Below, piece after piece: positions 44,929-52,901 of a DNA stretch of 64,000 nt (its first letter is position 1; each line of letters starts with the position of its first letter). The notes under the pieces were generated by a model. The model was not told where the DNA came from, did not search any database, and was given only the letters and a program-made list of their open reading frames with translations. The stretch covers positions 1-64,000 of the forward strand of contig LADO01000042.1 in the NCBI GenBank assembly GCA_000961595.1, read 5' to 3'. Both the position numbers and the translations under genes were made by a program. Source of the stretch: Peptococcaceae bacterium BRH_c4b. Its GTDB lineage: Bacteria; Bacillota; Desulfotomaculia; Desulfotomaculales; Desulfocucumaceae.

Positions 44929-45052
44929 ATATTGCAAAATAAACAGCCCGGGCGTATTCGTGCAGATCGAAGACTAAGATTTAATGGCCGAGTTGAGTAC
45001 TCGGCTATATTTGTTCTTATTAAGAAAATTATGTTTTTTTAATGTCGCAAAA

Positions 45053-45096
45053 GAGAATACGCCACACCAGTAAGGGCTGGTATGGCGTATTCTCTT
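45053..45096 (+). terminator. Strong bidirectional terminator
   Basis: GAGAATACGCCA(C)ACCAG, loop TAAGGG, CTGGTATGGCGTATTCTC, with AAAA before and TTTG after. It lies between the DUF362 gene and the accessory regulator region. Confidence 0.85.
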
Positions 45097-45180
45097 TGTA
45101 CAATTATTTTAAATAAACAGCAGGAATATTGGCTTTGCTTGGTAATAATAGTTATGTTGTAAGTTTTTTCGATGTAATAT

Positions 45181-45267
45181 AATCAAGTCAGCCGTACCGC
45201 ACTGTTTATGGCTTACATACAAGGCTGCCATACCGTGCACGATACCCCCAAAAATTTTACTGAATAG
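45181..45267 (+). pseudogene. Truncated duplicate of the methyltransferase gene 5' end
   Basis: This stretch reads NQVSRTALFMAYIQGCH and then a KNFTE ending at TAG. It is collinear with the N-terminus of the intact gene at 46239 (NQVSRTALLMAYVRGYH...). The 19 bases CAAGTCAGCCGTACCGCAC are identical in both places, and the similarity runs for about 80 bp. The rest of the gene is missing; the AraC regulator gene begins 37 bp later. Confidence 0.85.
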
Positions 45268-45303
45268 CGAAAAGCCTGACTTCGTTACATTGTGAGGGAG
45301 TTC

Positions 45304-46158
45304 ATGAATTACATTGAAATAGTCAATGATGCTATACAATATATCGAGTCTAATTTGCACCGGAAGCTGTGCCTGGAGGAACTGGCGTCCCGGTATTACA
45401 TTTTTCCCATGCATTTCTATCGCATCTTCCGGGCAGTGACCAATCAGACTATAAAATCATATATACTGGGGCGGAGGCTTTCCCAAGCTGCCCTTACTCT
45501 AAAAAATACAGACCGCAAGGTAGTTGACGTTGCCTTCCAATATGGTTTCAATTCCCATGAACAGTTCACGCGGAACTTTCTAAAAATGTTTCACGTTACC
45601 CCGAATCGTTACAGGAAAGAGAAAATTTCTGTTTCATTAATAGATGAGCTGGATATCGTTGAGCGGGACTTCAGAAATGAAAATAAGGATATTATTGTTG
45701 ACTACTCCTGCCGGGAGGTCAAAGAAATAAAGCTATTGGGAAAGGAACTCCTTTTTAATCCGGAAGTTACATGCGAATTGGAAGAAGCAATCCGCAAGGG
45801 CTACGACTTTGCGGAAGAGTACTTTGTCCAAGTAACTTCCAGGCGCTTGTTTTACGTCATGCGTAGGTGCAGTATCGATGCGTCCCGCATTGCTTGTTTT
45901 TGCGGTATAGCTGCAGTTGAGCATTCAGGAGACCGGTCCAATTTAGAGGAGAGAATTATTCCCGGCTCCAAGTACGCTATATTCAGATACCCGGAGATAA
46001 TGGGATTAATTTTTCGTACAGTACTGGAAGATTTGTATAGATGGCTCAGTGTATCGGGATTTGAATTAAACAATAATACAGGTATTGATATGTTTGCCTT
46101 ACAAACTGAGGATTACGAACAAACCGGGAAATTTTATTTATACGTACCTGTGCTTTGA
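45304..46158 (+). CDS. AraC-family transcriptional regulator with a C-terminal effector domain
   Basis: This roughly 284-residue protein has two helix-turn-helix motifs in the first 105 residues (LCLEELASRYYIFPMHFYRIF and VVDVAFQYGFNSHEQFTRNF). A C-terminal GyrI/Rob-like ligand-binding region follows (about 130-284). This N-terminal-DNA-binding order is typical of MarA/Rob-type sensors of small molecules. The start is ATG 45304, close to GAGGGAG. It sits between the partial and the complete copy of a methyltransferase gene, which it may regulate. Confidence 0.88.
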   Translation: MNYIEIVNDAIQYIESNLHRKLCLEELASRYYIFPMHFYRIFRAVTNQTIKSYILGRRLSQAALTLKNTDRKVVDVAFQYGFNSHEQFTRNFLKMFHVTPNRYRKEKISVSLIDELDIVERDFRNENKDIIVDYSCREVKEIKLLGKELLFNPEVTCELEEAIRKGYDFAEEYFVQVTSRRLFYVMRRCSIDASRIACFCGIAAVEHSGDRSNLEERIIPGSKYAIFRYPEIMGLIFRTVLEDLYRWLSVSGFELNNNTGIDMFALQTEDYEQTGKFYLYVPVL

Positions 46159-46238
46159 ATTGATTACTGTAAAAATCCTCAAGATTTTGCTTTCCATCCA
46201 GGTTATCTTTTAGATATAAACCGAGAGGAGAATTTTCG

Positions 46239-47165
46239 ATGAAAGAGAACCAAGTCAGCCGTACCGCACTGTTAATGGCCTACGTTCGTGGCTATCATTA
46301 CATGCACGGCACCCTTAAGATTTTTGAGGACAATCTGGCCCATCATTTACTTAAGGAGGAGGAACGCGTACTCTTTGACCAGCAATTTACGCCGCCTGTC
46401 CAGCTTATTGAATCCATTGACCCTGCAAGCGCTGCGTTGTGCCACGACCAGGCGGCCTGCCTGGCGTGGATGATGCGGCTCATACCGAGCGCATCCCACA
46501 GCCTTAGCCGTTCGCGATATACGGAAGACGCCCTTGAGGAGTCTGTCAGGCAGGGGGTGCAGCAGTATGTGATACTGGGGGCAGGGATGGATACCTTTGC
46601 GTTTCGGCGCCCGGAGATGTTAGAGCAGATTCAGGTGTTTGAGGTGGATCATCCCGCCACGCAAGCATTTAAGCGCTCCCGCATCGCTGAGTTGGGCTGG
46701 GAGCATCCGGCACAGCTGCACTTCGTTCCGGTGGATTTCACGCAAGAGAGCATGGCAGCAGCACTCAAGCGCTCATCGTATGACTCACAGACGCTAAGCT
46801 TCTTTAGCTGGCTGGGCGTCACCTATTACCTGCCCCGCGAAGTGGTATTCACTACGTTGCGTGCCTTTGCCGATGTTGCCCCTGCGGGCAGCACGGTCAT
46901 TTTCGATTATATGGACACAAATACATTTATTCCCGGGAGAGCGGCCAAACGCATGCAAATGGCGATAGAGAAATGCCGGGAGTGGGGCGAGCCGTTGATT
47001 ACAGGATTTGAACAGTCCACACTGGCCACAGACCTTGCACGTTTAGGCTTACGTCTCCATGAAGACTTGAGCCCAACCGACATCGAAGAACACTACTTCC
47101 AGGGACGCACTGATGGCTATTATGCATGCGAGCATGTGCACTTTGCATGGGCAGTGGTCGAATAA
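46239..47165 (+). CDS. SAM-dependent methyltransferase, leucine-carboxyl-methyltransferase-like
   Basis: This 308-residue class I methyltransferase has the SAM motif VILGAGMDTFAFR followed by VFEVDHPATQAFKR and a downstream FSWLGVTYYL. This pattern fits the LCM/PPM (TIGR00027-type) family, whose bacterial members methylate carboxyl groups of natural products or unknown substrates. ATG follows GAGAGGAG. Codon use looks richer in GC than that of its immediate neighbours, and a truncated extra copy of its 5' end lies at 45181, so recent transfer or duplication is likely. Confidence 0.87.
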   Translation: MKENQVSRTALLMAYVRGYHYMHGTLKIFEDNLAHHLLKEEERVLFDQQFTPPVQLIESIDPASAALCHDQAACLAWMMRLIPSASHSLSRSRYTEDALEESVRQGVQQYVILGAGMDTFAFRRPEMLEQIQVFEVDHPATQAFKRSRIAELGWEHPAQLHFVPVDFTQESMAAALKRSSYDSQTLSFFSWLGVTYYLPREVVFTTLRAFADVAPAGSTVIFDYMDTNTFIPGRAAKRMQMAIEKCREWGEPLITGFEQSTLATDLARLGLRLHEDLSPTDIEEHYFQGRTDGYYACEHVHFAWAVVE

Positions 47166-47327
47166 GACAACACACAGAGACTTCCGCATTACCAACAGTT
47201 ACAGTCATAACAGCTCAACCCCCTGTTCTAAAAAATAGATAAAGCTCTATCTCTACCACCAGCTTTTTGTATACTTCATCTCGCCTATGGGTATTCTGAA
47301 CTTATAAAATTCATGGGGGTTTTTAAT

Positions 47328-47783
47328 ATGGATTTGAGGGATAGGTTAACGAGAGGATTCGTAGCGGGAGTGATTGCAGCTATTGCTACGAATATTTATG
47401 GTTTTACAACATATGCCCTTGACCTTAACACATTACGTTACCCGGACTGGATTGGAATAGTGATATTTAACCATGCACCGCCCTTTACTTCTTTTCAGGT
47501 GATTTTGGCAACATTAGTACATTTAGTTTTTGGCGGTATTACTGGTACAATTTTTGTCTATTTAATCCCTCAGGTTACTAGTAAAAACCTTCTTTTTAAG
47601 GGATGGTTATTTGGTTTTTCAGTTTACTTAATCATTTATTCCCTTGATCTCTTGTTACATCTAGAGGGATTAGCAGTTATGCCTTTGAAAACTACGTTAT
47701 CGGATTTTATTGGAGCTTCTATCTATGGCTTAGTTTTGGCTGAAGTGGCAAAATGGCTAACAAATAAGCTGCCTGTTTCGTAG
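47328..47783 (+). CDS. Small integral membrane protein, four membrane segments
   Basis: This 151-residue hydrophobic protein has four predicted membrane helices (about 9-30, 50-75, 90-110, 125-145) and a YqhR/DUF-like look. No catalytic motif is visible and I do not recognise the family. The ATG at 47328 has GGGGGT 7 bp upstream; the ATG at 47313 is the alternative. It appears to be a single gene followed by a hairpin. Confidence 0.7.
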   Translation: MDLRDRLTRGFVAGVIAAIATNIYGFTTYALDLNTLRYPDWIGIVIFNHAPPFTSFQVILATLVHLVFGGITGTIFVYLIPQVTSKNLLFKGWLFGFSVYLIIYSLDLLLHLEGLAVMPLKTTLSDFIGASIYGLVLAEVAKWLTNKLPVS

Positions 47784-47792
47784 GAGATTAGC

Positions 47793-47835
47793 TTGGAAGC
47801 ATAAGTTTCTTTGTTCAGTTTACTTATGCTTCCAA
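47793..47835 (+). terminator. 14-bp perfect hairpin after the membrane protein gene
   Basis: TTGGAAGCATAAGT, a 15-nt loop and its exact complement. A T-run (TTTTTTT) begins about 12 bp later, so termination is plausible but not canonical. Confidence 0.6.
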
Positions 47836-47996
47836 CTGAAATGATTTTTTTAAGGCTTTCATAACGCCTCCCAAACGGATAGTAGTCTTCCCCACGCCCC
47901 CGGGGGTAACGGAACCTCCGGGGGCTCCTTCTTTTGCCCTCTGCCCCCTCAAAACAGAGGTTTTTAAGCTCACTGGAAGTTAGATAATAAATAATC

Positions 47997-48043
47997 TTGA
48001 CTAAGACTGTTAATATGTTTACAATAATGTTAATATGTTTACA
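47997..48043 (+). promoter_or_regulatory. Promoter with tandem operator-like repeats for the MarR gene
   Basis: TTGACT (47997-48002), a 17-bp spacer and TACAAT (48020-48025) make a good SigA promoter. The 16-mer TGTTAATATGTTTACA occurs at 48008-48023 and 48028-48043, on and just after the -10 box, exactly 20 bp apart. A MarR-type repressor could bind both on one DNA face and block its own transcription. Confidence 0.7.
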
Positions 48044-48047
48044 GTCA

Positions 48048-48524
48048 AGATTGGGGGTTAGAAAAATTCAAAAAAACGGAGACGCACTGGACCGCAATCT
48101 TTCAACACGCGCGATGGTTGAAATGACATCGACCTGGGATGCTCTGGAAGATGTTTTTTCCATGCATTTTGCCCGGTACGGCCTTTCCTCGGCGAAGTTC
48201 AACGCCTTAATCCGTCTGTACATGACCGGCGACCGGGGGTTGACCCAGTCGGAATTGGGTAAAAAGATGCTGGTTTCCAGGGCCAACATCACCGGCCTGA
48301 TAGAGCGATTGGAAAAAGAAGATCTGGTGGTTCGCGGGGCTGACCCCTCCGATAAAAGGGTGTTCCGGGTTTGCCTCACGGACAGGGCCGTTATGCTCAT
48401 GAACGCCTTCCTTCCCGCACATAACAATTTCATGCATAAAGTCATGTCCGCTTTTGACAGGCATGAAAAGGAAGTATTTATTGCACTGCTGGAAAAACTC
48501 AAAAAAGGATTGGAATCAGTTTAA
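48048..48524 (+). CDS. MarR-family transcriptional regulator
   Basis: This winged-helix regulator of about 158 residues has LTQSELGKKMLVSRANITGLIERLEKE as the recognition region and DPSDKRVFRVCLT as the wing, followed by a dimerisation helix. The longest frame would start inside the promoter, so the true start is downstream. TTG 48048, a near-cognate codon after GGGGG, or ATG 48114 are candidates. It likely represses itself through the tandem repeats and perhaps the next gene, 27 bp downstream. Confidence 0.85.
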   Translation, partial: RLGVRKIQKNGDALDRNLSTRAMVEMTSTWDALEDVFSMHFARYGLSSAKFNALIRLYMTGDRGLTQSELGKKMLVSRANITGLIERLEKEDLVVRGADPSDKRVFRVCLTDRAVMLMNAFLPAHNNFMHKVMSAFDRHEKEVFIALLEKLKKGLESV

Positions 48525-48551
48525 TATTTTTTAGGAAAGAGGTAATTGCAT

Positions 48552-49361
48552 ATGTCCCAACTTAATAATCCGCTGGCTATTTACAAGTTACTCAACAAAT
48601 CAAATTGCAGGCAATGTGAACTGGCGACATGCATGGCCTTTGCCGCTGCAGTAATCAAGGGTCAAAAACATCTGGGCGACTGCCCACATCTGGAGAGAAA
48701 TGTAATTGAGCAATTCGATGGAAAAATTGTCAAGCAAATGAACCTTGAACAGCAACTGGAGCATACACTTGAGCAGTTAAAAAGAAAAATTGCGACAATA
48801 GATTTCTCTTTATCTGCGGAAAGATTGGGAGCTACGTTTTCTGGCGATAAATTGACGATTAAGTGTCTCGGTAAGGACTTTACTGTTGATTCAGAGGGGA
48901 ATATCATTTCTGAATGCCATGTAAATATATGGGTAGTGATACCATTACTCAACTATATTATTTCCAGTGCGGGAAATAATGTTTCCGGAAAATGGGTTCC
49001 GTTCCGGGAACTGAAAAATGGAATGAGATTAAATCCGCTTTTTGAACAGAGATGTGAAAAGCCTTTAAAACAAGTTGCTGATACTTATCCGAATCTTTTT
49101 GAGGACATGATTTATATTTTTAGCGGGAAGCCGGTGGTGAATAGTTTCTCTTCTGATATTTCGCTTGTTTTGCACCCTCTGCCGAAGGTTCCAATGCTCA
49201 TTCGTTACGACAAACCGGAAAATGAACTGGAATCTAAACTAAAAATTTTTTTCGATACGACGGCGGAAGACAATCTCAACATTGAATCAATCTATTTCCT
49301 TAGCGTTGGGATAGTGACGATGTTTGAAAAGATCACTATCAGGCACGGTAAGCTCGGTTGA
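48552..49361 (+). CDS. DUF3786 protein with N-terminal Fe-S motif
   Basis: This roughly 269-residue protein starts with CRQCELATCMAFA...GDCPHL, matching the small [4Fe-4S] FeS domain of corrinoid Fe-S protein and related proteins. The DUF3786 domain follows (about 90-265). Function is unknown. Homologues known to me occur in anaerobes with corrinoid or methyl-transfer metabolism. ATG 48552 follows AGAGGT; TTG 48546 is less likely. It is probably co-transcribed with the MarR regulator. Confidence 0.82.
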   Translation: MSQLNNPLAIYKLLNKSNCRQCELATCMAFAAAVIKGQKHLGDCPHLERNVIEQFDGKIVKQMNLEQQLEHTLEQLKRKIATIDFSLSAERLGATFSGDKLTIKCLGKDFTVDSEGNIISECHVNIWVVIPLLNYIISSAGNNVSGKWVPFRELKNGMRLNPLFEQRCEKPLKQVADTYPNLFEDMIYIFSGKPVVNSFSSDISLVLHPLPKVPMLIRYDKPENELESKLKIFFDTTAEDNLNIESIYFLSVGIVTMFEKITIRHGKLG

Positions 49362-49420
49362 TAAAAAAAATTTATTTGAATAATAAGGCTGGTTTATGTT
49401 AATATATCTAAGGTGATAAA

Positions 49421-49496
49421 CGGGCCATTGGCTCAATTGGTAGAGCAGGCGACTCTTAATCGTCAGGTTGTAGGTTCGAGTCCTACATGGCCCACC
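49421..49496 (+). tRNA. tRNA-Lys (anticodon CTT)
   Basis: A complete 76-nt cloverleaf: acceptor GGGCCAT/ATGGCCC, D-stem GCTC/GAGC, anticodon stem GGCGA/TCGTC with loop CTCTTAA (anticodon CTT at 49454-49456), T-arm GTAGG TTCGAGT CCTAC, and an encoded CCA end. It reads the Lys codon AAG. It lies at the edge of the 42.5-48.5 kb accessory zone, a common place for integration. Confidence 0.97.
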
Positions 49497-49619
49497 AAAA
49501 AACACTAAAGCGGCAAGGCTTCCGGGAATGGAGGTTCTTGCCGTTTCCAGTTTTAAGGCGCAAATGGTCACAAAACGGTCATGGAAGGTCAGGGGAGGTT
49601 TTTGTTTTGCCCGGCCATG

Positions 49620-50801
49620 TCAGGCCGCTGCCTGATCATGGCCGGTTTTAATATGTGTTGCAGCCCAGAAATTGATCAGCGCCAGGGCAGCGGCCAGGAG
49701 GAATACGTACTGATAGCCCGCTACCTCCCAGAGCAGCCCTGCGAAAAAAGGTACGGTCATGGAAATGGCATGATCCATGCTGACCCCCATGGACAGCGTG
49801 GGGGTCAGGTCGGCCTTGTGTTCCACTATTTTATTCAAATATGTAGCCCTGGCCATGAGGCAGGAAAAGAGTAAATTGTCTCCGATGAAACAGGCATAGA
49901 TAACGAAAATTGCCACACTGGCTGGAAAAATATTGCCGGCGAAGCCGTAGCCCAGGCATACCAGCACCAGGGCCAAAGATTCCAGCATGATGATTATTCG
50001 TTCCCCCCAGCGGTCAATGGCCACCCCCAGGGCTGGTTTAAAAAACATGCCCAGGGTGGTGCCAACCAGGCCTAATATGGCGAAGGTTGTTACCGGCTGG
50101 TGAAAAATTTTGATTAAAACCCACGGCCCGAAGGTTAGAAAAATTTGTTTGCGGCCTCCAAAAAGTACACTTAGCAGATAATACAGTGTGTATTTCTTTT
50201 TAAACAGGAAAGCCCTTTCCGGTTGTTTTATTTTATCCACCCTGATACCCAGCAGACATATGGCTGCCAGCGCCACCGCCAGGGCGGCCAGTCCAAAGAT
50301 TAGGTGGTAATTTATGCCCAGATAGCGGAATCCCAGCCAGACCAGCAAAAAGCCCAGCAAGGAGGAGGCAGTGTTAATACCGCTCCATTTCCCCATTTTT
50401 CTGCCCACTTCGTGGGGCTCCGCAAGGCTTACCAGTATGCTATTGTTAATAGGCACGTAAAGGTGGGCGCCGATGCTCCACATTACCATCCACAACACTG
50501 CCCATTTCAGGGAAGGCGATAGGAAGCCCTGGCCTAAAAGTCCCAGGGACATAACAGCCAGGGAAATTATGGCAATTCTTACGTTGGCCAGCCCAATCAG
50601 TATGCCGGCGAATATCACCACCAAAAAGCCCGGAAGTTCCCGGAAAAATTCCAATCCTCCCCGGGTGGCTTCGCTGACATTGAAGACATCGGCAATGTAA
50701 TTATTAAAGGTGGGATCGTAAAGGCCGGTATATACGCCTAAAAAAAGTCCGGAAAGGCAGAAAAGAAAGAAATCCTTTTCCTTTTGTTTGTTGATTAACA
50801 T
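49620..50801 (-). CDS. Major facilitator superfamily transporter
   Basis: This 393-residue protein has about 12 membrane segments. A loop after TM2 (LANVRIAI) and a central loop rich in Lys/Arg (RVDKIKQPERAFLFKKK) fit MFS topology. ATG at 50801 follows GGGAG. The substrate is not evident; drug or sugar-phosphate efflux families have similar length. It is divergent from nothing close by and is probably a single gene. Confidence 0.88.
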   Translation of the reverse strand: MLINKQKEKDFFLFCLSGLFLGVYTGLYDPTFNNYIADVFNVSEATRGGLEFFRELPGFLVVIFAGILIGLANVRIAIISLAVMSLGLLGQGFLSPSLKWAVLWMVMWSIGAHLYVPINNSILVSLAEPHEVGRKMGKWSGINTASSLLGFLLVWLGFRYLGINYHLIFGLAALAVALAAICLLGIRVDKIKQPERAFLFKKKYTLYYLLSVLFGGRKQIFLTFGPWVLIKIFHQPVTTFAILGLVGTTLGMFFKPALGVAIDRWGERIIIMLESLALVLVCLGYGFAGNIFPASVAIFVIYACFIGDNLLFSCLMARATYLNKIVEHKADLTPTLSMGVSMDHAISMTVPFFAGLLWEVAGYQYVFLLAAALALINFWAATHIKTGHDQAAA

Positions 50802-50868
50802 AATAACTCCCGCCTTATGGAAATAGATCCTATGCTAAAAGGTCGCCCAAAGGTCAGTGACGGAAGTA

Positions 50869-51432
50869 TCATGTTTTTCGCGCCAGGCTGCTGCAGTGGA
50901 GTATTTCCGGTAATTTGCCGGTTTCTGTCTCTCGCTGCCTGGAATCCTCCTCCACTAGCCTATAGATCCTGTCATCTTTTAATAGCTCCTGCCAGGTCAG
51001 GGCTACCGTTTCAATAAAGTCTACCCGGAGAGGTATTTTTCTGGTAATCAGGGGACAGCGGTAGGGGAGTATAATGGTTTCGTGAATAATCAGCAGTGTA
51101 CCATCTTGTAAAAGGTGCGGGGCAAGGGGAAAAAGCCGGCAGCTTAAAGGGCGGGCCTGCCGGGGGCAGGGTGGGGTGCATTTAACAAAAAACACCGGAT
51201 ATTCCCAGTTGTCGGGGAAGTCGTATAGCAGAGGATCGTGCCGCTCATAATCCAGCCAGTTCTCAGCGCCGCTGAACATAGTCTCTTCGCCAGGGAACAG
51301 GTACATGCCGAGTACTTTTTTGCGGTGCGGACGGCAGCAAATACTGCCACATAATTCACCACAGTCGCTGTCCAGGGGGGTTGTCTTTGCGGTTATGGCA
51401 TAGATATATTCATAGTCAGGTTTTTTAGTCAA
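50869..51432 (-). CDS. YkgJ-like cysteine-rich protein
   Basis: This 187-residue protein has cysteines at DSDCGELCGSICC, VKCTPPCP, SCRLFPL and YRCPL. The pattern matches YkgJ/FliB-like proteins thought to bind Zn or an Fe-S cluster; some methylate flagellin lysines. The start is TTG 51432 after AAAGGTG. It lies 51 bp downstream of a zinc-dependent phospholipase-like gene in the same direction, so co-transcription is possible. Confidence 0.78.
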   Translation of the reverse strand: MTKKPDYEYIYAITAKTTPLDSDCGELCGSICCRPHRKKVLGMYLFPGEETMFSGAENWLDYERHDPLLYDFPDNWEYPVFFVKCTPPCPRQARPLSCRLFPLAPHLLQDGTLLIIHETIILPYRCPLITRKIPLRVDFIETVALTWQELLKDDRIYRLVEEDSRQRETETGKLPEILHCSSLARKT

Positions 51433-51482
51433 AGTATTTCACCTTTTACGCCCCGGCCATATTGCAGGCGAAGGTAGTTAAA

Positions 51483-52220
51483 TTATAAAGCCTTAAGCTC
51501 TCCCAGTACTTCTTTAACCCTGCCGGTGGTTTTATTAAAAAAATCATCCAGGTCGCTGTCAACCCACTGGGCCGCTTCTTCTATTAGTTTGGCCACCCTG
51601 GGGGTGTTAATCCTGATGCGGTGCTTGAAATACATCTGGTATTCGTATTTTCGGGCCAGCGATTCCGGGGTGGCCATTTCCAGGTCGATATAATCAGGGA
51701 AACTCGCTATCCGCCCGGCAAAAGGCAGTGGGTCCCGGCCGAAAAATGCCCCGGACTGACAGCTTATATCCTCAATCAACGCCGTGTTGGCAAAAGCTCC
51801 CCGTAATATCTCGCCGTAGGGGGCACGCTGGCTGATATGCAACTCAATTCCCATTTCCACTATATTATGGGCTTTCCACCAGCCCATCTCTTCAGGTATG
51901 TTGCAGGCTTCAATTGTGGTTTGGATGAATCGACGGCCTTTTTCAAAACAATAGCCCCGCTCAAAGGGCGGATTTTTTTCATCGCCGTAATAGTCCAGTC
52001 CGTCCGGGTTCATCCCATGGGTTATGTTGCCCCTGGCAAAATCACAGAGAGCCCCGTTTTCCATTAGAAAGGCAAAGAGTTCCCTGCCGCTGTTATGTGA
52101 TATATCTCTTGGCACACCTGCTCCGATGACCATGTCGGGAAATATGCTGCCCAGGGCGATGGCATCGTTTATATTTCCCAGCACCCTCCCTGCAAAATAT
52201 ACGTGGGTTTGTGGAAACAC
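51483..52220 (-). CDS. Zinc-dependent phospholipase C-like protein
   Basis: This 245-residue protein has an all-helical pattern with scattered His/Asp (PQTHVYFA, GSIFPDMVIG, GNITHGMNPDG, KAHNIVEMGIELHI). This fits the Zn-dependent phospholipase C/S1-P1 nuclease-like superfamily found in many Firmicutes. There is no signal peptide. GTG at 52220 follows GGGGGTG. The substrate is not evident; a phosphodiester lipid or nucleic acid is possible. Confidence 0.7.
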   Translation of the reverse strand: MFPQTHVYFAGRVLGNINDAIALGSIFPDMVIGAGVPRDISHNSGRELFAFLMENGALCDFARGNITHGMNPDGLDYYGDEKNPPFERGYCFEKGRRFIQTTIEACNIPEEMGWWKAHNIVEMGIELHISQRAPYGEILRGAFANTALIEDISCQSGAFFGRDPLPFAGRIASFPDYIDLEMATPESLARKYEYQMYFKHRIRINTPRVAKLIEEAAQWVDSDLDDFFNKTTGRVKEVLGELKAL

Positions 52221-52527
52221 TATTATGCACCCCCGTTACATGATTATTAAGTATTCGACGGTTGGCTATACCTTCCTGCAGTAAACTCGCTTATGTCCTA
52301 AGACCAAAGCCGTCTTTACAACTTTCCCTATGGCTTTCTCGGCGCACCTGTTCAACCCCTGGCGTTACTACCGTGATTGCCAGCCTGGCGGGAATAGTGC
52401 AGCAGTTGTTGCCGGGAGAAATAGGGTACAGTCAGCCCTTGTTTTTTATAAAACAAGTTGACAGGGAACACAGGTTCTGTTATTGTACATATAGAACGTA
52501 TGTACTTTGAATTGGATGGTGAATATT
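52221..52527. other. 307-bp intergenic region
   Basis: It contains one 20-bp palindrome, CTTGTTTT-TTAT-AAAACAAG (52438-52457), directly before a TTGACA (about 52458-52464) that may be the -35 box of the next gene. I see nothing else. Confidence 0.5.
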
Positions 52528-52794
52528 ATGGCCACAGCAGGGAATACAAAAATATTCAACAGTGATTTCAGTATAAGTTGGTCTTTTGATGTTCTGCCAA
52601 CTCCCCGGGCTGGGAGAAAAGGCGTGGTGACCAGCCGGGAGCCGTTATTTTCATACGCTGACGAAGCAGTTGATAATCTTGTGGACTGGCTGGAGAGAGA
52701 AGATTCGCCGGTCACCAGAGCGGTTTGTTACGGTTTTTTTACCCTGGGTTTTTTGTACCTCACCGGTCACGTGCTACTGGCACTGCTTAATTAA
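52528..52794 (+). CDS. Small membrane-anchored protein of unknown function
   Basis: This 88-residue protein has a hydrophilic N-terminal 60 residues and one C-terminal membrane helix (AVCYGFFTLGFLYLTGHVLLALL), so it is tail-anchored. No family is recognised. The ATG at 52528 has GGATGGTG upstream. A terminator follows at 52853. Confidence 0.6.
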   Translation: MATAGNTKIFNSDFSISWSFDVLPTPRAGRKGVVTSREPLFSYADEAVDNLVDWLEREDSPVTRAVCYGFFTLGFLYLTGHVLLALLN

Positions 52795-52852
52795 ATATTA
52801 TATGCCATACATGCCAGGAATTTGCAATAGTGCGCAATCCTGACTATAATAT

Positions 52853-52883
52853 AAAAAGGCCCCGTTTAATCGCGGGGCTTTTT
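52853..52883 (+). terminator. Bidirectional terminator
   Basis: AAAAAGGCCCCG, loop TTTAAT and CGCGGGGCTTTTT. It lies between the convergent small membrane protein and phosphomannomutase genes. Confidence 0.88.
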
Positions 52884-52901
52884 CATGTATTTCACCAGAG
52901 T

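Noticed and set aside
49287-49571. Minus-strand ORF across the tRNA-Lys gene (RTRTYNLTIKSRLLYQLSQ-like translation)
   Set aside because: This is the well-known artefactual translation of the antisense of a tRNA gene, not a protein.
49497-49600. Attachment site downstream of tRNA-Lys (GGTCACAAAACGGTCATGG stretch)
   Set aside because: No second copy of the tRNA 3' end or an integrase gene is visible in the window, so an att site cannot be supported.
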